64,000 nt of DNA from Pelomonas sp. Root1217 (GCF_001425705.1 NZ_LMDC01000027.1:313515-377514); one strand, 5' to 3'; shown: positions 35,227-44,594, counted from the first letter of the stretch. Notes: generated from the sequence alone by a model not told the origin. Numbers and translations are program-made.

Positions 35227-36758
35227 TCAAAAAGTTCATCGACAAACTGCTTGGCAAGCCCGCCGCAGCTCCCAAGAAATCCAGCCCGCTGGGCAAGCGG
35301 ATGGAGGTGACGGCCGAGGTTCACCGCATCAACCCGGACCTGCTCGACGAGCGCGCCGTCAAGGTCGTCAAGACGCTGACCGACGCCGGCTTTGAGGCCT
35401 ATATCGTTGGCGGCGCCGTGCGCGACCTGCTGCTGAACATGCGGCCCAAGGACTTCGACGTCGCGACCAATGCGACGCCCGAGCAGGTCAAGGGGCTGTT
35501 CCGCCGTGCGTTCATCATCGGCCGGCGCTTTCGCATCGTCCACGTCGTCTATGGCCGCGGCCGTGAGCACGAGGTCATCGAAGTCTCAACCTTCCGCGCG
35601 CTGCCGACGGAATCGGAAGCCATCGCCGGCAACGAGAAAACGGGCAAGGCCGAGCTGGATGGCAAGCACCACGCCGTGGATGCCAGCGGCCGCGTGCTGC
35701 GCGACAACGTCTGGGGCCCGCAGATCGAGGATGCTGCCCGCCGCGACTACACGGTCAACGCGATGTACTACGACCCGCAGCGCCAACTGGTGGTGGACTA
35801 CCACGGCGGCCTCGCCGACGCCAAAGCCAAGCTGCTGCGCATGATTGGTGACCCGGAGACCCGCTATCGCGAGGACCCGGTCCGCATCATCCGCGCCGTA
35901 CGCTTCGCCGCCAAGCTGGGCTTCACGCTAGAGCCCAAGACGCTGGCACCGGTGAAGGCCTCGTCGGCCCTGCTGGCCAATGTGCCGGCCTCGCGGCTGT
36001 TCGACGAAATGATCAAGCTGCTGCAGACCGGCCATTCGCTGGCCAGCATCGCGCAGCTGAAGAAGCTGGGCCTGGGCCGTGGCGTGTTCGCCGTGCTGGA
36101 CGCCATGCTGACCGAAACCGGCGACCTGTATGAAGGCGTGCGTGGCGACTTCGTGCGCAAAGCCTTCGAGGATACCGACCGGCGGGTGCAGGAAGGCCGC
36201 GGCGTCAGCCCCAGCTTCATGCTCGCCTGCATGCTCTGGCACGAGGTGCTGGACCGTTGGACCAAGATCCGCAACGGCGGTGAGCCGCCTGTGCCGGCCC
36301 TGGCCCAGGCGATCGACGCCGTTTTCGACGCCCGCATCGGCGACATCTCGGGTCGCGGCAAGCTGGCGGCCGACATGCGCGAGATCTGGATGATGCAGAC
36401 CCGTTTCGAGCGCCGCACCGGCTCCGGCGTGTTCAGCCTCATCGAGCAGCCGCGCTACCGTGCCGGCTTCGACTTCCTGCGTCTGCGCGCCGACGTCGGC
36501 GAAATCGACCCCGCGCTTGCGGACTGGTGGGAAGACTTCGCGCTGGGCAGCGATGACGATCGTCAGGCCCTGCTGGCCGACGCCCGTGCGACCCAGCAGA
36601 AGCAGCCTCGCGTCGTGCGTGCACCGCGTCCCGAGGCGCCGGCCGGTGAAGAAACCGAGCCGGCGGCCGATGACGCGCCGGCCAAGAAACGCCGCCGTCG
36701 CCGCCGCAAGCCGGGTGGCGGGGAGGGCGCCGCAGCGCCCGCAACTGCCGCCGAGTGA
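35223..36758 (+). CDS. pcnB: Poly(A) polymerase I
   Basis: 511 residues. It adds 3' poly(A) to RNA for decay. Nucleotidyltransferase motif GGAVRDLLLNMRPKDFDVAT with the two catalytic Asp, then RRDYTVNAMYYDP and REDPVRIIRAVRFAAKLGF; a basic C-terminal tail KKRRRRRRK binds RNA. PcnB rather than CCA-adding enzyme is chosen for the length and tail. Coupled to the genes on both sides. Confidence 0.94.
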   Translation: MIKKFIDKLLGKPAAAPKKSSPLGKRMEVTAEVHRINPDLLDERAVKVVKTLTDAGFEAYIVGGAVRDLLLNMRPKDFDVATNATPEQVKGLFRRAFIIGRRFRIVHVVYGRGREHEVIEVSTFRALPTESEAIAGNEKTGKAELDGKHHAVDASGRVLRDNVWGPQIEDAARRDYTVNAMYYDPQRQLVVDYHGGLADAKAKLLRMIGDPETRYREDPVRIIRAVRFAAKLGFTLEPKTLAPVKASSALLANVPASRLFDEMIKLLQTGHSLASIAQLKKLGLGRGVFAVLDAMLTETGDLYEGVRGDFVRKAFEDTDRRVQEGRGVSPSFMLACMLWHEVLDRWTKIRNGGEPPVPALAQAIDAVFDARIGDISGRGKLAADMREIWMMQTRFERRTGSGVFSLIEQPRYRAGFDFLRLRADVGEIDPALADWWEDFALGSDDDRQALLADARATQQKQPRVVRAPRPEAPAGEETEPAADDAPAKKRRRRRRKPGGGEGAAAPATAAE

Positions 36759-37231
36759 GCTCGCGCGCCTACGTCGGACTGGGCGCCAACCTGGGCGCCG
36801 ACCCTTCTGCCACGTTGACGCAGGCAGCGTTGCGCCTTGCGGCGCTGCCGGGCAGCCATGTCGCGACGCTGTCCAGCGTCTGGCGCAGCGCGCCGGTGGA
36901 TGCTGGCGGTCCGGACTTCCTGAACGCCGTCGTGGCACTGGACACGACGCTTCTACCCATTGAACTATTGGACGCACTGCAGGCCATCGAACTGGCACAC
37001 GGCCGGGAGCGGCCCTATCGCAATGCGCCGCGCACGCTGGATCTGGACTTGCTGCTCTATGACGAGCTGACCCTTGACACACCACGGCTGACGCTGCCCC
37101 ACCCGCGCCTGGGCGAACGCGCCTTCGTGTTGCGCCCGCTGCTGGAGATAGCGCCGGAGCTGGTGCATTTGGCGGCGGGAAAGGGCTGGCAGATCCAGCG
37201 CGTCGAGCGGCTCGGCCCGCTGTCCCTCTGA
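36755..37231 (+). CDS. folK: 2-Amino-4-hydroxy-6-hydroxymethyldihydropteridine pyrophosphokinase
   Basis: 158 residues from a GTG overlapping the pcnB stop (GTGA). It transfers pyrophosphate from ATP to the pterin in folate synthesis. Motifs: AYVGLGANLG, APVDAGGPDFLNAV, RTLDLDLLLYDEL (metal-binding Asp pair) and LPHPRLGERAFVLRPLLEIAP. Cytoplasmic. Length normal. Confidence 0.95.
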   Translation: MSSRAYVGLGANLGADPSATLTQAALRLAALPGSHVATLSSVWRSAPVDAGGPDFLNAVVALDTTLLPIELLDALQAIELAHGRERPYRNAPRTLDLDLLLYDELTLDTPRLTLPHPRLGERAFVLRPLLEIAPELVHLAAGKGWQIQRVERLGPLSL

Positions 37232-37246
37232 CCTGGAGATACGAAG

Positions 37247-37603
37247 ATGTTCTCGACCCTCGCCGGCTGGCAGACCGTTGGCCTGCTGCTGCTGTCCAAC
37301 GTCTTCATGACGTTCGCCTGGTATGGCCACCTCAAGGGTCTGGCGACCAAGCCCTGGTGGATCGCGGCCCTCATCAGCTGGGGTATTGCGCTGTTTGAAT
37401 ACCTGCTGCAGGTGCCGGCCAACCGCATCGGCCACGGCGCCGGCTTCAGCCTGGCCCAGTTGAAGATCACGCAGGAAGTCATCACGCTCGCCGTCTTCGT
37501 GCCCTTCAGCCTGTACTACATGGGCGAGCCGCTGAAGCTGGACTTCCTTTGGGCGGGCTTGTGTCTGATGGGGGCCGTCTACTTCATCTTCAGGTCGGCT
37601 TGA
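37247..37603 (+). CDS. DMT-family small membrane protein (DUF486)
   Basis: 118 residues with four membrane helices. The opening LLLLSNVFMTFAWYGHLKG and LFEYLLQVPANRIGH are characteristic of DUF486 (PF04342), a short relative of the drug/metabolite transporter fold that probably dimerises. Substrate unknown. A GGAG precedes the start by 9 nt. It follows folK by 15 bp. Confidence 0.87.
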   Translation: MFSTLAGWQTVGLLLLSNVFMTFAWYGHLKGLATKPWWIAALISWGIALFEYLLQVPANRIGHGAGFSLAQLKITQEVITLAVFVPFSLYYMGEPLKLDFLWAGLCLMGAVYFIFRSA

Positions 37604-37645
37604 TGACGGCGCCCGGTAAACTCCGCGCCTTCGAGAGATCCAAGG

Positions 37646-38299
37646 ATGGCCATGCTATTTGGCAAGCTGCTGCCCCGAGAGGGCAATTTTTTTGAGCTGT
37701 TCAATGAGCACGGCGGCTTCATTCTGGAAGGTGCGCGCGCCTTCCAGAAAATGATCGAGAACTATGCCGACCCCGCGCTGCGCGCGCAGTACGCCGATGA
37801 GGTCGACAAGGCAGAGCATGCTGCCGACCGCGTCACCGCCGAGGTGAACCGGCTGCTGCACCGCACCTTCATCACGCCCATCGACCGCGAGCAGATCCAT
37901 GGCCTGATCAACGCGATGGACGACATCGTCGACCTGCTGCAGGATTCGTCCGAGACGCTGTCGCTCTACGACGTGCGCGCCGTGCCTGAGCAGGTGCTGC
38001 AGTTGTGCACGCTGTCGGTGCGCTGTTGCGAGCGCGTGCAGCATGCCGTGACGTTGCTGCCTCACCTCAGCAAACCGGCCACGACCGAGGCGGCCCTCAA
38101 GACCTGCGAGGAGATTGACCGCCTGGAGTCCGATGCCGACCGCGTCATGCGCTCGGCGATGTCTCGTCTGTTTCGCGAGCAGGAGGACGTGCGCGAGCTG
38201 ATCAAGCTCAAGGCGATCTACGAGCAGCTCGAATCGATTTCCGATCGCTGTGAAGACGTCGCCAATCTGATCGAGGGCATCGTCCTCGAGAACTCCTGA
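37646..38299 (+). CDS. DUF47/PhoU-like accessory protein of the phosphate transporter
   Basis: 217 residues, all helical, of the TIGR00153/DUF47 family related to PhoU: NEHGGFILEGARAFQKMIENY, HTFITPIDREQIHGLINAMDDIVD-like core, and SISDRCEDVANLIEGIVLEN at the end, where Asp/Glu could bind metal. It is found with Pit transporters and likely modulates them in the cytoplasm. The operon partner pit lies 90 bp downstream beyond a palindromic repeat. Confidence 0.9.
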   Translation: MAMLFGKLLPREGNFFELFNEHGGFILEGARAFQKMIENYADPALRAQYADEVDKAEHAADRVTAEVNRLLHRTFITPIDREQIHGLINAMDDIVDLLQDSSETLSLYDVRAVPEQVLQLCTLSVRCCERVQHAVTLLPHLSKPATTEAALKTCEEIDRLESDADRVMRSAMSRLFREQEDVRELIKLKAIYEQLESISDRCEDVANLIEGIVLENS

Positions 38300-38312
38300 C
38301 CGCCGCGATGAA

Positions 38313-38380
38313 CCGCCCCCAACACTCTCTTCGTTCGTTGCCCCCCGAGGGGGTGCGTCAGCGCCTTCGGGCGGCCGGGC
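38313..38380. repeat. REP-like palindromic repeat between the DUF47 gene and pit
   Basis: Starts CGCCCCCA, contains the hairpin core CCCCCCGAGGGGG and ends in a TTCG-capped stem GCGCCTTCGGGCGGC. The reverse complement of 4085-4153 matches it. It reaches to 10 bp before the pit start, leaving no clear ribosome binding site. Sequences of this kind are, to my knowledge, frequent between genes in Comamonadaceae-like genomes. Confidence 0.75.
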
Positions 38381-38389
38381 ACCGCTGAC

Positions 38390-39400
38390 ATGGCATCCGC
38401 TGAGATCGCCTTCTGGGTGGTGGCCCTGCTGGTCGTGCTGGCCCTGCTGTTCGACTTCATGAACGGCTTCCACGATGCGGCCAACTCCATCGCCACGGTG
38501 GTGTCCACCGGCGTGCTGAAGCCGCAGCAGGCCGTGCTGTTCGCCGCCTTCTTCAACGTCGTCGCGATCGCCATCTTCCAGCTCAAGGTGGCGGCCACCG
38601 TGGGCAAGGGCATCGTCGAGCCGGGGGTGGTGGATCACCACGTCGTCTTTGGTGCGCTGATCGGCGCCATCGCCTGGAACTTCATCACCTGGTGGTGGGG
38701 CATTCCGTCGAGTTCCTCGCATGCGCTTATCGGTGGCATTGCCGGCGCTGTCGTCGCCAAGGCGGGGCCGTCGGCCCTGGTCGCCGGCGGCATCTGGAAG
38801 ACCGTCGCCTTCATCATCGTGTCGCCGTTGCTGGGCTATTTGCTGGGTTCGCTGATGATGGTCATCGTGGCCTGGGTCTGCCGGCACAAGTCGCCGATAC
38901 GCATCGACCGCTGGTTCCGGCGGCTGCAGCTCGTGTCGGCTGGCCTGTACAGCCTGGGCCACGGCGGCAACGACGCGCAGAAGACCATCGGCCTGATCTG
39001 GATGCTGCTGATCGCCGCCGGCATGGTCAGCGTCGGCGACAAGGCACCGCCCAGCTGGGTCATCGTCGCCTGCTACATCGCCATCGGCATGGGCACGATG
39101 TTTGGCGGCTGGCGCATCGTGCAGACGATGGGGCAGCGCATCACCAAGCTCAAACCGGTGGGCGGCTTCTGCGCCGAGACGGGCGGGGCCATCACGCTGT
39201 TCCTGGCGACGGCTCTGGGCATCCCGGTGTCGACGACGCACACCATCACCGGCGCCATCGTCGGCGTGGGCTCGGTGCAGCGTCCGTCGGCCGTGCGCTG
39301 GGGCGTGGCCGGCAGCATCGTCTGGGCCTGGATCTTCACGATCCCGGCCGCGGCGCTGATGGCCGGCATCTGCTACTGGGTCAGTTTCATTCTCTACTGA
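38390..39400 (+). CDS. Inorganic phosphate transporter (Pit family)
   Basis: 336 residues, about ten membrane helices. The two inverted signature repeats are FDFMNGFHDAANSIATVVSTG (about 20-40) and FCAETGGAITLFLATALGIPVSTTHTITGAIVG (about 260-290) in outline, with conserved Asn/Asp and Thr. It takes up metal phosphate driven by protons at the inner membrane. Co-transcribed with the DUF47 gene, as usual. Start has no obvious Shine-Dalgarno because the repeat abuts it. Confidence 0.93.
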   Translation: MASAEIAFWVVALLVVLALLFDFMNGFHDAANSIATVVSTGVLKPQQAVLFAAFFNVVAIAIFQLKVAATVGKGIVEPGVVDHHVVFGALIGAIAWNFITWWWGIPSSSSHALIGGIAGAVVAKAGPSALVAGGIWKTVAFIIVSPLLGYLLGSLMMVIVAWVCRHKSPIRIDRWFRRLQLVSAGLYSLGHGGNDAQKTIGLIWMLLIAAGMVSVGDKAPPSWVIVACYIAIGMGTMFGGWRIVQTMGQRITKLKPVGGFCAETGGAITLFLATALGIPVSTTHTITGAIVGVGSVQRPSAVRWGVAGSIVWAWIFTIPAAALMAGICYWVSFILY

Positions 39401-39822
39401 CCGGCCTGCGATTCGAAGTAGCGCTGGGCGCTGAAGGCGATGGTCGCCATCAGCGCCGTGCCGCCAAACAGCAGGCAGAGCACGACGCCGATGACGGCGG
39501 CCCAGCCGCCCGTGCTGGCCGGCCGGCCGGCATTGAAGCGGGCGTTCCAGCGCTCGTCCGGCATCAGCCCGTAGACGATGCCGCCGAGCAGGGCGGCGAC
39601 GAGGCTCAGGCCAAGGAATGGGATCAGCACCCACGCCAGGCGGTCATCCTGACCGAGCTGGTCCATGCGATGCATCCCCGTCAGGCCCAGCAAGGTAGGC
39701 AGCGGGAAGGCCCAGGCCCAGCGATCCTTCAAGCCATGCAGGTAGAAGCGATGCAGGCCGAAGACGCCAACCAGCAAGGCCAGCCAGGTCGCAACGGCCT
39801 TGTGTCTCGTGGCGCCGCTCAT
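39394..39822 (-). CDS. TM2-domain-like membrane protein
   Basis: 142 residues with three hydrophobic segments (about 10-30, 60-85, 105-130). The opening ATWLALLVGVFGLHRFYLHG matches the TM2 domain pattern (GxxGxHRFYLG). It ends overlapping the pit gene by 7 bp on the opposite strand. It overlaps the start of the GNAT gene by 4 bp at its own start, so the two are coupled. Function unknown. Confidence 0.75.
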   Translation of the reverse strand: MSGATRHKAVATWLALLVGVFGLHRFYLHGLKDRWAWAFPLPTLLGLTGMHRMDQLGQDDRLAWVLIPFLGLSLVAALLGGIVYGLMPDERWNARFNAGRPASTGGWAAVIGVVLCLLFGGTALMATIAFSAQRYFESQAGQ

Positions 39823-40367
39823 TCGGCGGCGGCGCTGTCGCCCAGGCCGAGTGTGCGCTGCATCAGCACGACGTCCAGCCAGCGGCCGAACTTCCAGCCG
39901 GCGCTCTTCAGCACACCGGTGTGTTCGAAGCCCAACGCCTTGTGCACGCCAATCGAGCCGGCGTTGGCTGCGTCGCCGATGACAGCGAGCATCTGGCGAG
40001 CGCCGGCGGCTTCGCAGCGCGCCATCAGCTCGGCCAGCAGCAGGCGGCCGAGGCCCTGGCCTTGAGCCGCGGGCGACAGGTAGATCGAGTCCTCGACGCA
40101 GAAGCGGTAAGCGAGGCGAGGGCGGAAGTAGTTGGCGTAGGCATATCCCAGCACTTCGCCGCCACGTTCGGCGACCAGCCAGGGCAGATTTCGGCTCAAA
40201 ACCTCCTGGCGACGGCGTCCCATTTCGTCGGCGCCCGGCACCTCCGTCTCGAAGGTGCCGGTGCCTTCCAACACGGCTTGGCCGTAGATGGCCTGGATGG
40301 CGCCCAAGTCGGCGTCGGTGCTAGGACGGATCGTCAAGGTAAGGGCAGCAGAGGTGAGCTGTGACAT
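39819..40367 (-). CDS. GNAT acetyltransferase, phosphinothricin-acetyltransferase-like
   Basis: 182 residues from the ATG at 40367. The acetyl-CoA loop is QGQGLGRLLLAEL; the pattern DLGAIQAIYGQAVLEGTGTFE at the start, YRFCVEDSIYLSP and LGFEHTGVLKSAGWKFGRWLDVV matches the Pat/Bar-like branch that acetylates the amino group of phosphinothricin, methionine sulfone or similar. Natural substrate unknown. Cytoplasmic. Confidence 0.9.
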   Translation of the reverse strand: MSQLTSAALTLTIRPSTDADLGAIQAIYGQAVLEGTGTFETEVPGADEMGRRRQEVLSRNLPWLVAERGGEVLGYAYANYFRPRLAYRFCVEDSIYLSPAAQGQGLGRLLLAELMARCEAAGARQMLAVIGDAANAGSIGVHKALGFEHTGVLKSAGWKFGRWLDVVLMQRTLGLGDSAAAE

Positions 40368-40409
40368 TTGGCGGTTTCGAGAACTGCTCAGCGTAGAGCG
40401 GATCGAGTT

Positions 40410-40415
40410 TATAAT
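40410..40415 (+). promoter_or_regulatory. -10 element upstream of the rpsP operon
   Basis: A perfect TATAAT 132 bp before rpsP; no convincing -35 partner is seen. It implies a leader of about 125 nt in which GC-rich stems are possible. Confidence 0.5.
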
Positions 40416-40547
40416 GCTGGGTTTGGCGCTGGTCGCAGATGGCTGCGGCGTATCTACAGAGCCTCCCCCGGCAGGGGTTCCTGCCATTCGACTTGCTCGC
40501 CCTGAGTGTCTCCTCGTGCAGTGGTCGCCCAATTTTTAGGAAACATC

Positions 40548-40805
40548 ATGGTTGTGATTCGTCTGGCCCGCGGCGGCTCCAAGAAGCGCCCCTTCTACAA
40601 CATCGTCGTCGCCAACAGCCGCCAGCGTCGTGACGGCCGCTTCATCGAACGCGTCGGCTTCTACAATCCCGTCGCTTCCGGTTCCGCCGAGAAGCTGCGC
40701 GTCGAGCAGGACCGCGTGAGCTACTGGATCGGTGTCGGCGCCCAGCTGTCGCCCACGGTGGCCCGCCTGGTTGGCGATGCCAAGACGGCCGCTGTCGCCG
40801 CCTAA
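40548..40805 (+). CDS. rpsP: 30S ribosomal protein S16
   Basis: 85 residues, opening [20 protein letters not shown] and with [12 protein letters not shown], the S16 signature. The ATG at 40548 follows TTTAGGAAACATC, a weak AGGA ribosome site. First gene of rpsP-rimM-trmD-rplS. Confidence 0.97.
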   Translation: MVVIRLARGGSKKRPFYNIVVANSRQRRDGRFIERVGFYNPVASGSAEKLRVEQDRVSYWIGVGAQLSPTVARLVGDAKTAAVAA

Positions 40806-40811
40806 GCACTC

Positions 40812-41402
40812 GTGGCAGGCAACAAGCCTCAGCAAGACGGCGCCTCGGCGCCGTCTTTTGCTTCCTGGCCCGAAGATCTGCTGCCGGTGGGCCGCATCCT
40901 CGACGCCTGGGGCATCAAGGGCGGCCTCAAGGTGCAGGCCTACTCGGCCGATGCGGATGCGCTGTTCAGCGCCAAGCGCTGGTATCTGAAGTCGACCGGC
41001 CCCAAGCCCGGGCAACTGGTGTTGGCCGTGAAATCGGTGCGAGAACAGGGCGAGGGCATCGTCGCCATCGCCGAAGGGGTGGACGACCGCAATGCTGCCG
41101 AGGCGTTGCGGGGCCACGAGATCCACATTCCCCGCAGCGACTTCCCGCGCACACCCGACGGCGAGTATTACTGGGTCGACCTGATCGGCCTGGACGTCGT
41201 CAATCGCGAGTCGGAGGCCTTGGGACGAGTGATCGGCCTGATCGATACCGGCCCGCACGCCGTGCTGCGCATCCTGCCGCCCGGCGTGGAAGAGCCCGCC
41301 AAGCCGGACCAGGAGCGCTTGATCCCCTTCGTCGGGAGTTTCATCGACGACGTCAGCCTGGAAGACCGGCGTATCCGCGTCGACTGGGGCCTGGACTTCT
41401 GA
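40812..41402 (+). CDS. rimM: Ribosome maturation factor RimM
   Basis: 196 residues from a GTG 6 bp after rpsP. N-terminal RimM domain ([19 protein letters not shown]) and C-terminal PRC-barrel ([15 protein letters not shown], then [23 protein letters not shown]). It helps 16S 3' domain maturation and binds S19. The start GTG is chosen because it places the domain right after a short polar arm. Order in the operon is standard. Confidence 0.95.
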   Translation: MAGNKPQQDGASAPSFASWPEDLLPVGRILDAWGIKGGLKVQAYSADADALFSAKRWYLKSTGPKPGQLVLAVKSVREQGEGIVAIAEGVDDRNAAEALRGHEIHIPRSDFPRTPDGEYYWVDLIGLDVVNRESEALGRVIGLIDTGPHAVLRILPPGVEEPAKPDQERLIPFVGSFIDDVSLEDRRIRVDWGLDF

Positions 41403-41410
41403 TCGAAGCC

Positions 41411-42151
41411 ATGCGCTTCGATGTCCTGACGATCTTCCCGGAGCTGTTCGCGCCGCATCTGACGCACGGCGTCACGCGGCGCGCCTTCGAGAGCCGTCAG
41501 GTCGACGTGCGCCTGTGGCCGCTGCGTGATTTCGCCGATGACAACTACCGCCGTGTCGACGACCGCACCTACGGCGGCGGTCCAGGCATGGTCATGCTGG
41601 CCGAGCCGCTTGAAAAGGCGCTCACCGCCGTCAAGGCCGATCGTGGCGAGGCGGCGCCCGTCGTCATCCACTTCACCCCGACCGGCGCGCGCATCGATCA
41701 GGCCCGCGTGCAGGATCTCGCCGCGGGTCAGGGTGCCATCCTGCTTTGCGGCCGCTACGAGGGCATCGACCAGCGCGTGCTGGACCGTCATGTGACCTTG
41801 GAACTCAGCCTGGGCGACTTCGTGCTTTCGGGCGGCGAGCTCCCGGCACTCGCTCTCCTGGACGCCGTCGCACGGCTACAGGAGGGAGTCCTTGGCGACG
41901 CTAAATCCCACGAGCAGGACAGCTTCTCCGACGGCTTGCTGGACTGCCCGCACTACAGCCGCCCCGAAGTCCTGGCCGATGGTCGCGGCGTGCCGCCCGT
42001 GCTGCTGTCGGGCCACCACGCCGACATCCGGCGCTGGCGCCGCGAGCAGTCCCTGGCGCTGACAGCCGCGCGCCGGCCCGACCTGATTGCCGCAGCCCGC
42101 GCCGCCGGCCGCCTCAGCAAGGCCGATGAATCCTTCCTGGCCAAGCTCTAG
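41411..42151 (+). CDS. trmD: tRNA (guanine-N1)-methyltransferase
   Basis: 246 residues, SPOUT fold. It makes m1G37 in tRNA. Motifs: [24 protein letters not shown], the trefoil knot [13 protein letters not shown] and [16 protein letters not shown], and the catalytic Asp in DSFSDG. Third gene of the ribosomal operon. Confidence 0.97.
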   Translation: MRFDVLTIFPELFAPHLTHGVTRRAFESRQVDVRLWPLRDFADDNYRRVDDRTYGGGPGMVMLAEPLEKALTAVKADRGEAAPVVIHFTPTGARIDQARVQDLAAGQGAILLCGRYEGIDQRVLDRHVTLELSLGDFVLSGGELPALALLDAVARLQEGVLGDAKSHEQDSFSDGLLDCPHYSRPEVLADGRGVPPVLLSGHHADIRRWRREQSLALTAARRPDLIAAARAAGRLSKADESFLAKL

Positions 42152-42285
42152 GCTAAACCCGCACTCCAGGCTACAATAGCGGGCTGTCCGATCCTCTGGC
42201 GGGTCGAGTGGCTGGATTACCTTCACAGGAGTCAGCTGCAAACATCCCGATAAATAGCGCCCCGCCAAGATCCCCAGGAGTACAG

Positions 42286-42639
42286 ATGAACCTGATCCAA
42301 ACCCTTGAGCAAGAAGAAATTGCTCGCCTGAACAAGACCATCCCGCCCTTCGCCCCTGGCGACACGGTGATCGTCAGCGTCAACGTCGTTGAAGGCACCC
42401 GCAAGCGCGTGCAGGCCTACGAAGGCGTCGTGATTGCCAAGCGCAACCGAGGCCTGAACAGCAGCTTCATCGTCCGCAAGATCTCCAGCGGCGAAGGCGT
42501 CGAGCGGACTTTCCAGCTCTACAGCCCGCTGATCGCCACGATCGAAGTCAAGCGCCGCGGTGATGTCCGCCGCGCCAAGCTGTACTACCTGCGCCAGCGT
42601 TCGGGCAAGTCGGCTCGAATCAAAGAAAAGTTGGCCTAA
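42286..42639 (+). CDS. rplS: 50S ribosomal protein L19
   Basis: 117 residues from the ATG at 42286 with AGGAG 6 nt upstream. Signature [23 protein letters not shown] and [22 protein letters not shown] at 42172-42177 in the 134-bp gap after trmD may be an additional promoter. A terminator follows at 42714. Confidence 0.97.
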   Translation: MNLIQTLEQEEIARLNKTIPPFAPGDTVIVSVNVVEGTRKRVQAYEGVVIAKRNRGLNSSFIVRKISSGEGVERTFQLYSPLIATIEVKRRGDVRRAKLYYLRQRSGKSARIKEKLA

Positions 42640-42713
42640 GCCAACTTTCGCCGAAGTTAATGGCGCCGCTGGCGCTGCCGTTAACGCAGGCAAAAGCTGG
42701 GTTCACTCCAGCC

Positions 42714-42757
42714 AAAGCCGCCAGGGCGTACGCTCTCGGCGGCTTTTGTTTTTTGTC
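42714..42757 (+). terminator. Intrinsic terminator of the rpsP-rplS operon
   Basis: AAAGCCGCC (42714-42722) and GGCGGCTTT (42738-42746) pair, with an inner GCG/CGC; the T-rich run TTTTGTTTTTTG follows. It ends just before the Nudix gene start at 42760. Confidence 0.85.
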
Positions 42758-42759
42758 GC

Positions 42760-43443
42760 ATGACCCGCCCCGCCATCACCCAGCCCCAACTCGTGCCGGT
42801 CACGAGCATCGACGATCATCTTCCTGCGGTGCCCGACTTGGCGCTGACGGCTTCAGCCATACGGGCGCGCTTGGCGGAGGTGGCGGCCTGGACGCCTGAG
42901 TTCGTCGGCGACGGGGGCCTTTTCGCCAATCGCGAGCCGTCTGGCGCCGCCGTGCTCATCCCGCTGGTGCAGCGAGAGACGGGCTTGAATCTGCTGCTGA
43001 CCCGGCGCACCGACCACCTGCGCGACCACGCTGGCCAGATCAGCTTCCCCGGCGGCCGTGTCGAGCCCGAGGACGATGACCCCGTCGCGACCGCCCTGCG
43101 CGAGACCGAGGAGGAGATCGGCCTGTCGCGCCAGCACATCGAGATCATTGGCCAGTTGCCGGTCTATTCGACCGTGACGGCCTTCCAGGTGACGCCGGTG
43201 GTGGCCCTCGTGGAGCCGGGCTTCACGCTGACTCTGGATGACTTCGAGGTCGCCGAAGCCTTCGAGGTGCCGCTGGCCTTCCTGATGGATCCGGCCCACC
43301 ATCGCCACCACCGTTTCGAGTTCGCGGGTGCAGAGCGGCGCTTCCTGTCCATGCCTTGGCAGGGCGCCGAACGCGAGTACTTTATCTGGGGCGCGACGGC
43401 TGCAATGTTGCGCAACCTCTACCGTCTCCTCAGCGGCGCCTGA
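42760..43443 (+). CDS. Nudix CoA pyrophosphatase (NudL/YeaB-like)
   Basis: 227 residues. The Nudix box spans GGRVEPEDDDPVATALRETEEEIGL in outline (about 105-130); the CoA-specific pattern LLTRRTDHLRDHAGQISFPGG just before it is the NUPF0035 motif. It should cleave CoA to phosphopantetheine and 3',5'-ADP. Its start is directly after the rplS terminator, so a promoter inside or read-through must supply transcription. Confidence 0.93.
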   Translation: MTRPAITQPQLVPVTSIDDHLPAVPDLALTASAIRARLAEVAAWTPEFVGDGGLFANREPSGAAVLIPLVQRETGLNLLLTRRTDHLRDHAGQISFPGGRVEPEDDDPVATALRETEEEIGLSRQHIEIIGQLPVYSTVTAFQVTPVVALVEPGFTLTLDDFEVAEAFEVPLAFLMDPAHHRHHRFEFAGAERRFLSMPWQGAEREYFIWGATAAMLRNLYRLLSGA

Positions 43444-43466
43444 ACGCGCCACTATCATCCCGGCCC

Positions 43467-44456
43467 ATGAATTTCTTCGCGGTGCTGCTGGCCCTGTTGT
43501 GTGAGCAACTCAAGCCCCTGAGGCATGGCAACCGCGTGCACCAGTCGGTCATCAGCTGGGTGCGCTGGACGGGTCGCAACTTCGACGCTGGCGACGAGCA
43601 CCATGCCGCCGTCGTCTGGGCCATCACGGTTCTGGTGCCGGGCCTGGCCGTTGCGCTGATCTACTGGGCGCTGCGCCATTTCAGCGTGCTGCTTGCCCTT
43701 GGGCTGGACGTCCTCATCCTCTACCTGACGCTGGGCTTCCGGCAGTTCAGCCACTATTACACCGACATCCGTGATGCCCTCGAGCGCGGCGACGACGCGA
43801 CCGCGCGCCAGTTGCTGGCCGAATGGCGCCACCTGGATGCCAGCGAGTTGCCGCGCACCGAGCTGATCCGACATGTCATCGAGCATTCGCTGCTCGCCGC
43901 GCATCGCCACGTTTTTGGCGTGTTCTTCTGGTTCATCGTCTGCTCGACCGTCGGCCTGGGGCCGGCAGGCGCGGTGGTCTACCGCATGGCCGAATTCGCT
44001 GGCCGCTACTGGGCCTTCAAGAGCCGCACACTGGACGCACCGACCAACACCCGCCTGTTGGCCTTGTCGCGTCAGGCTTTCACCTGGATTGACCACCTGC
44101 CCGCGCGGCTGACAGCGACGGGCTTTGCCATCGTCGGCAACTTCGAAGAGGCTGTGAATGGCTGGCGCCGCGACGCGAGCCTCTGGCTGCATTCCAACGA
44201 GGGCATCATCCTCGCATCTGCTGCTGGCGCTGTGGGCCTGCAGCTGGGCGGCGCTGCAGCGCCTGGCGTCACGCCGGATCGCAGCAAGACCTTCGATGCC
44301 GGCACCGAACCCGAGTTCACCGGCGCCGCTGGCTCCACGGCGGGCGCACCGCCGCAGCTGGGTCATTTGCAAAGCGTCGTCGGCCTGGTCTGGCGTTCCG
44401 TCGTGCTGTGGATGCTGCTGCTCGCGTTGCTGACCCTGGCCAACCTCGTCGGCTAG
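43467..44456 (+). CDS. CobD/CbiB-family adenosylcobinamide-phosphate synthase homologue
   Basis: 329 residues from the ATG at 43467. Membrane protein with four to five helices; RQFSHYYTDIRDALERGDDATARQLLAEW and EHSLLAAHRHVFGVFFWFIVCSTVGLGPAGAVVYRM outline the CbiB family core, with the family ending near a Trp-rich helix. It would attach aminopropanol to cobyric acid. The sequence is a divergent branch common in this order, so enzymatic identity is less certain. A structured repeat (44464-44594) separates it from cobT. Confidence 0.82.
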   Translation: MNFFAVLLALLCEQLKPLRHGNRVHQSVISWVRWTGRNFDAGDEHHAAVVWAITVLVPGLAVALIYWALRHFSVLLALGLDVLILYLTLGFRQFSHYYTDIRDALERGDDATARQLLAEWRHLDASELPRTELIRHVIEHSLLAAHRHVFGVFFWFIVCSTVGLGPAGAVVYRMAEFAGRYWAFKSRTLDAPTNTRLLALSRQAFTWIDHLPARLTATGFAIVGNFEEAVNGWRRDASLWLHSNEGIILASAAGAVGLQLGGAAAPGVTPDRSKTFDAGTEPEFTGAAGSTAGAPPQLGHLQSVVGLVWRSVVLWMLLLALLTLANLVG

Positions 44457-44463
44457 TCATGGT

Positions 44464-44594
44464 GCCCCTCGTCCAGTCTCGCCGCGCTGAACGCGGGCGA
44501 GCCTGGCCGGTCCCCCAAGAGGACGGCGATGCTTGCCGGTTTGACCGGCAAGCACATCGCCTGAGCGGGCCGGCTCGGGAGCGGCCCAGCGCTC
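44464..44594 (+). repeat. Multi-hairpin structured element, copy A
   Basis: Starts 7 nt after the stop of the cobD-like gene with GCCCCTCGTCC. Four inverted repeats: I CTCGCC/GGCGAG with GCG/CGC around CTGAA (44478-44501); II GTCC/GGAC; III GGCGA-TGCTTGCCGGT around TTG with ACCGGCAAGCA-CA-TCGCC (44525-44561); IV GGGCCG/CGGCCC (44567-44587). Copy B at 57041 has the same order, loops and bulge but different stem sequence. Confidence 0.8.
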
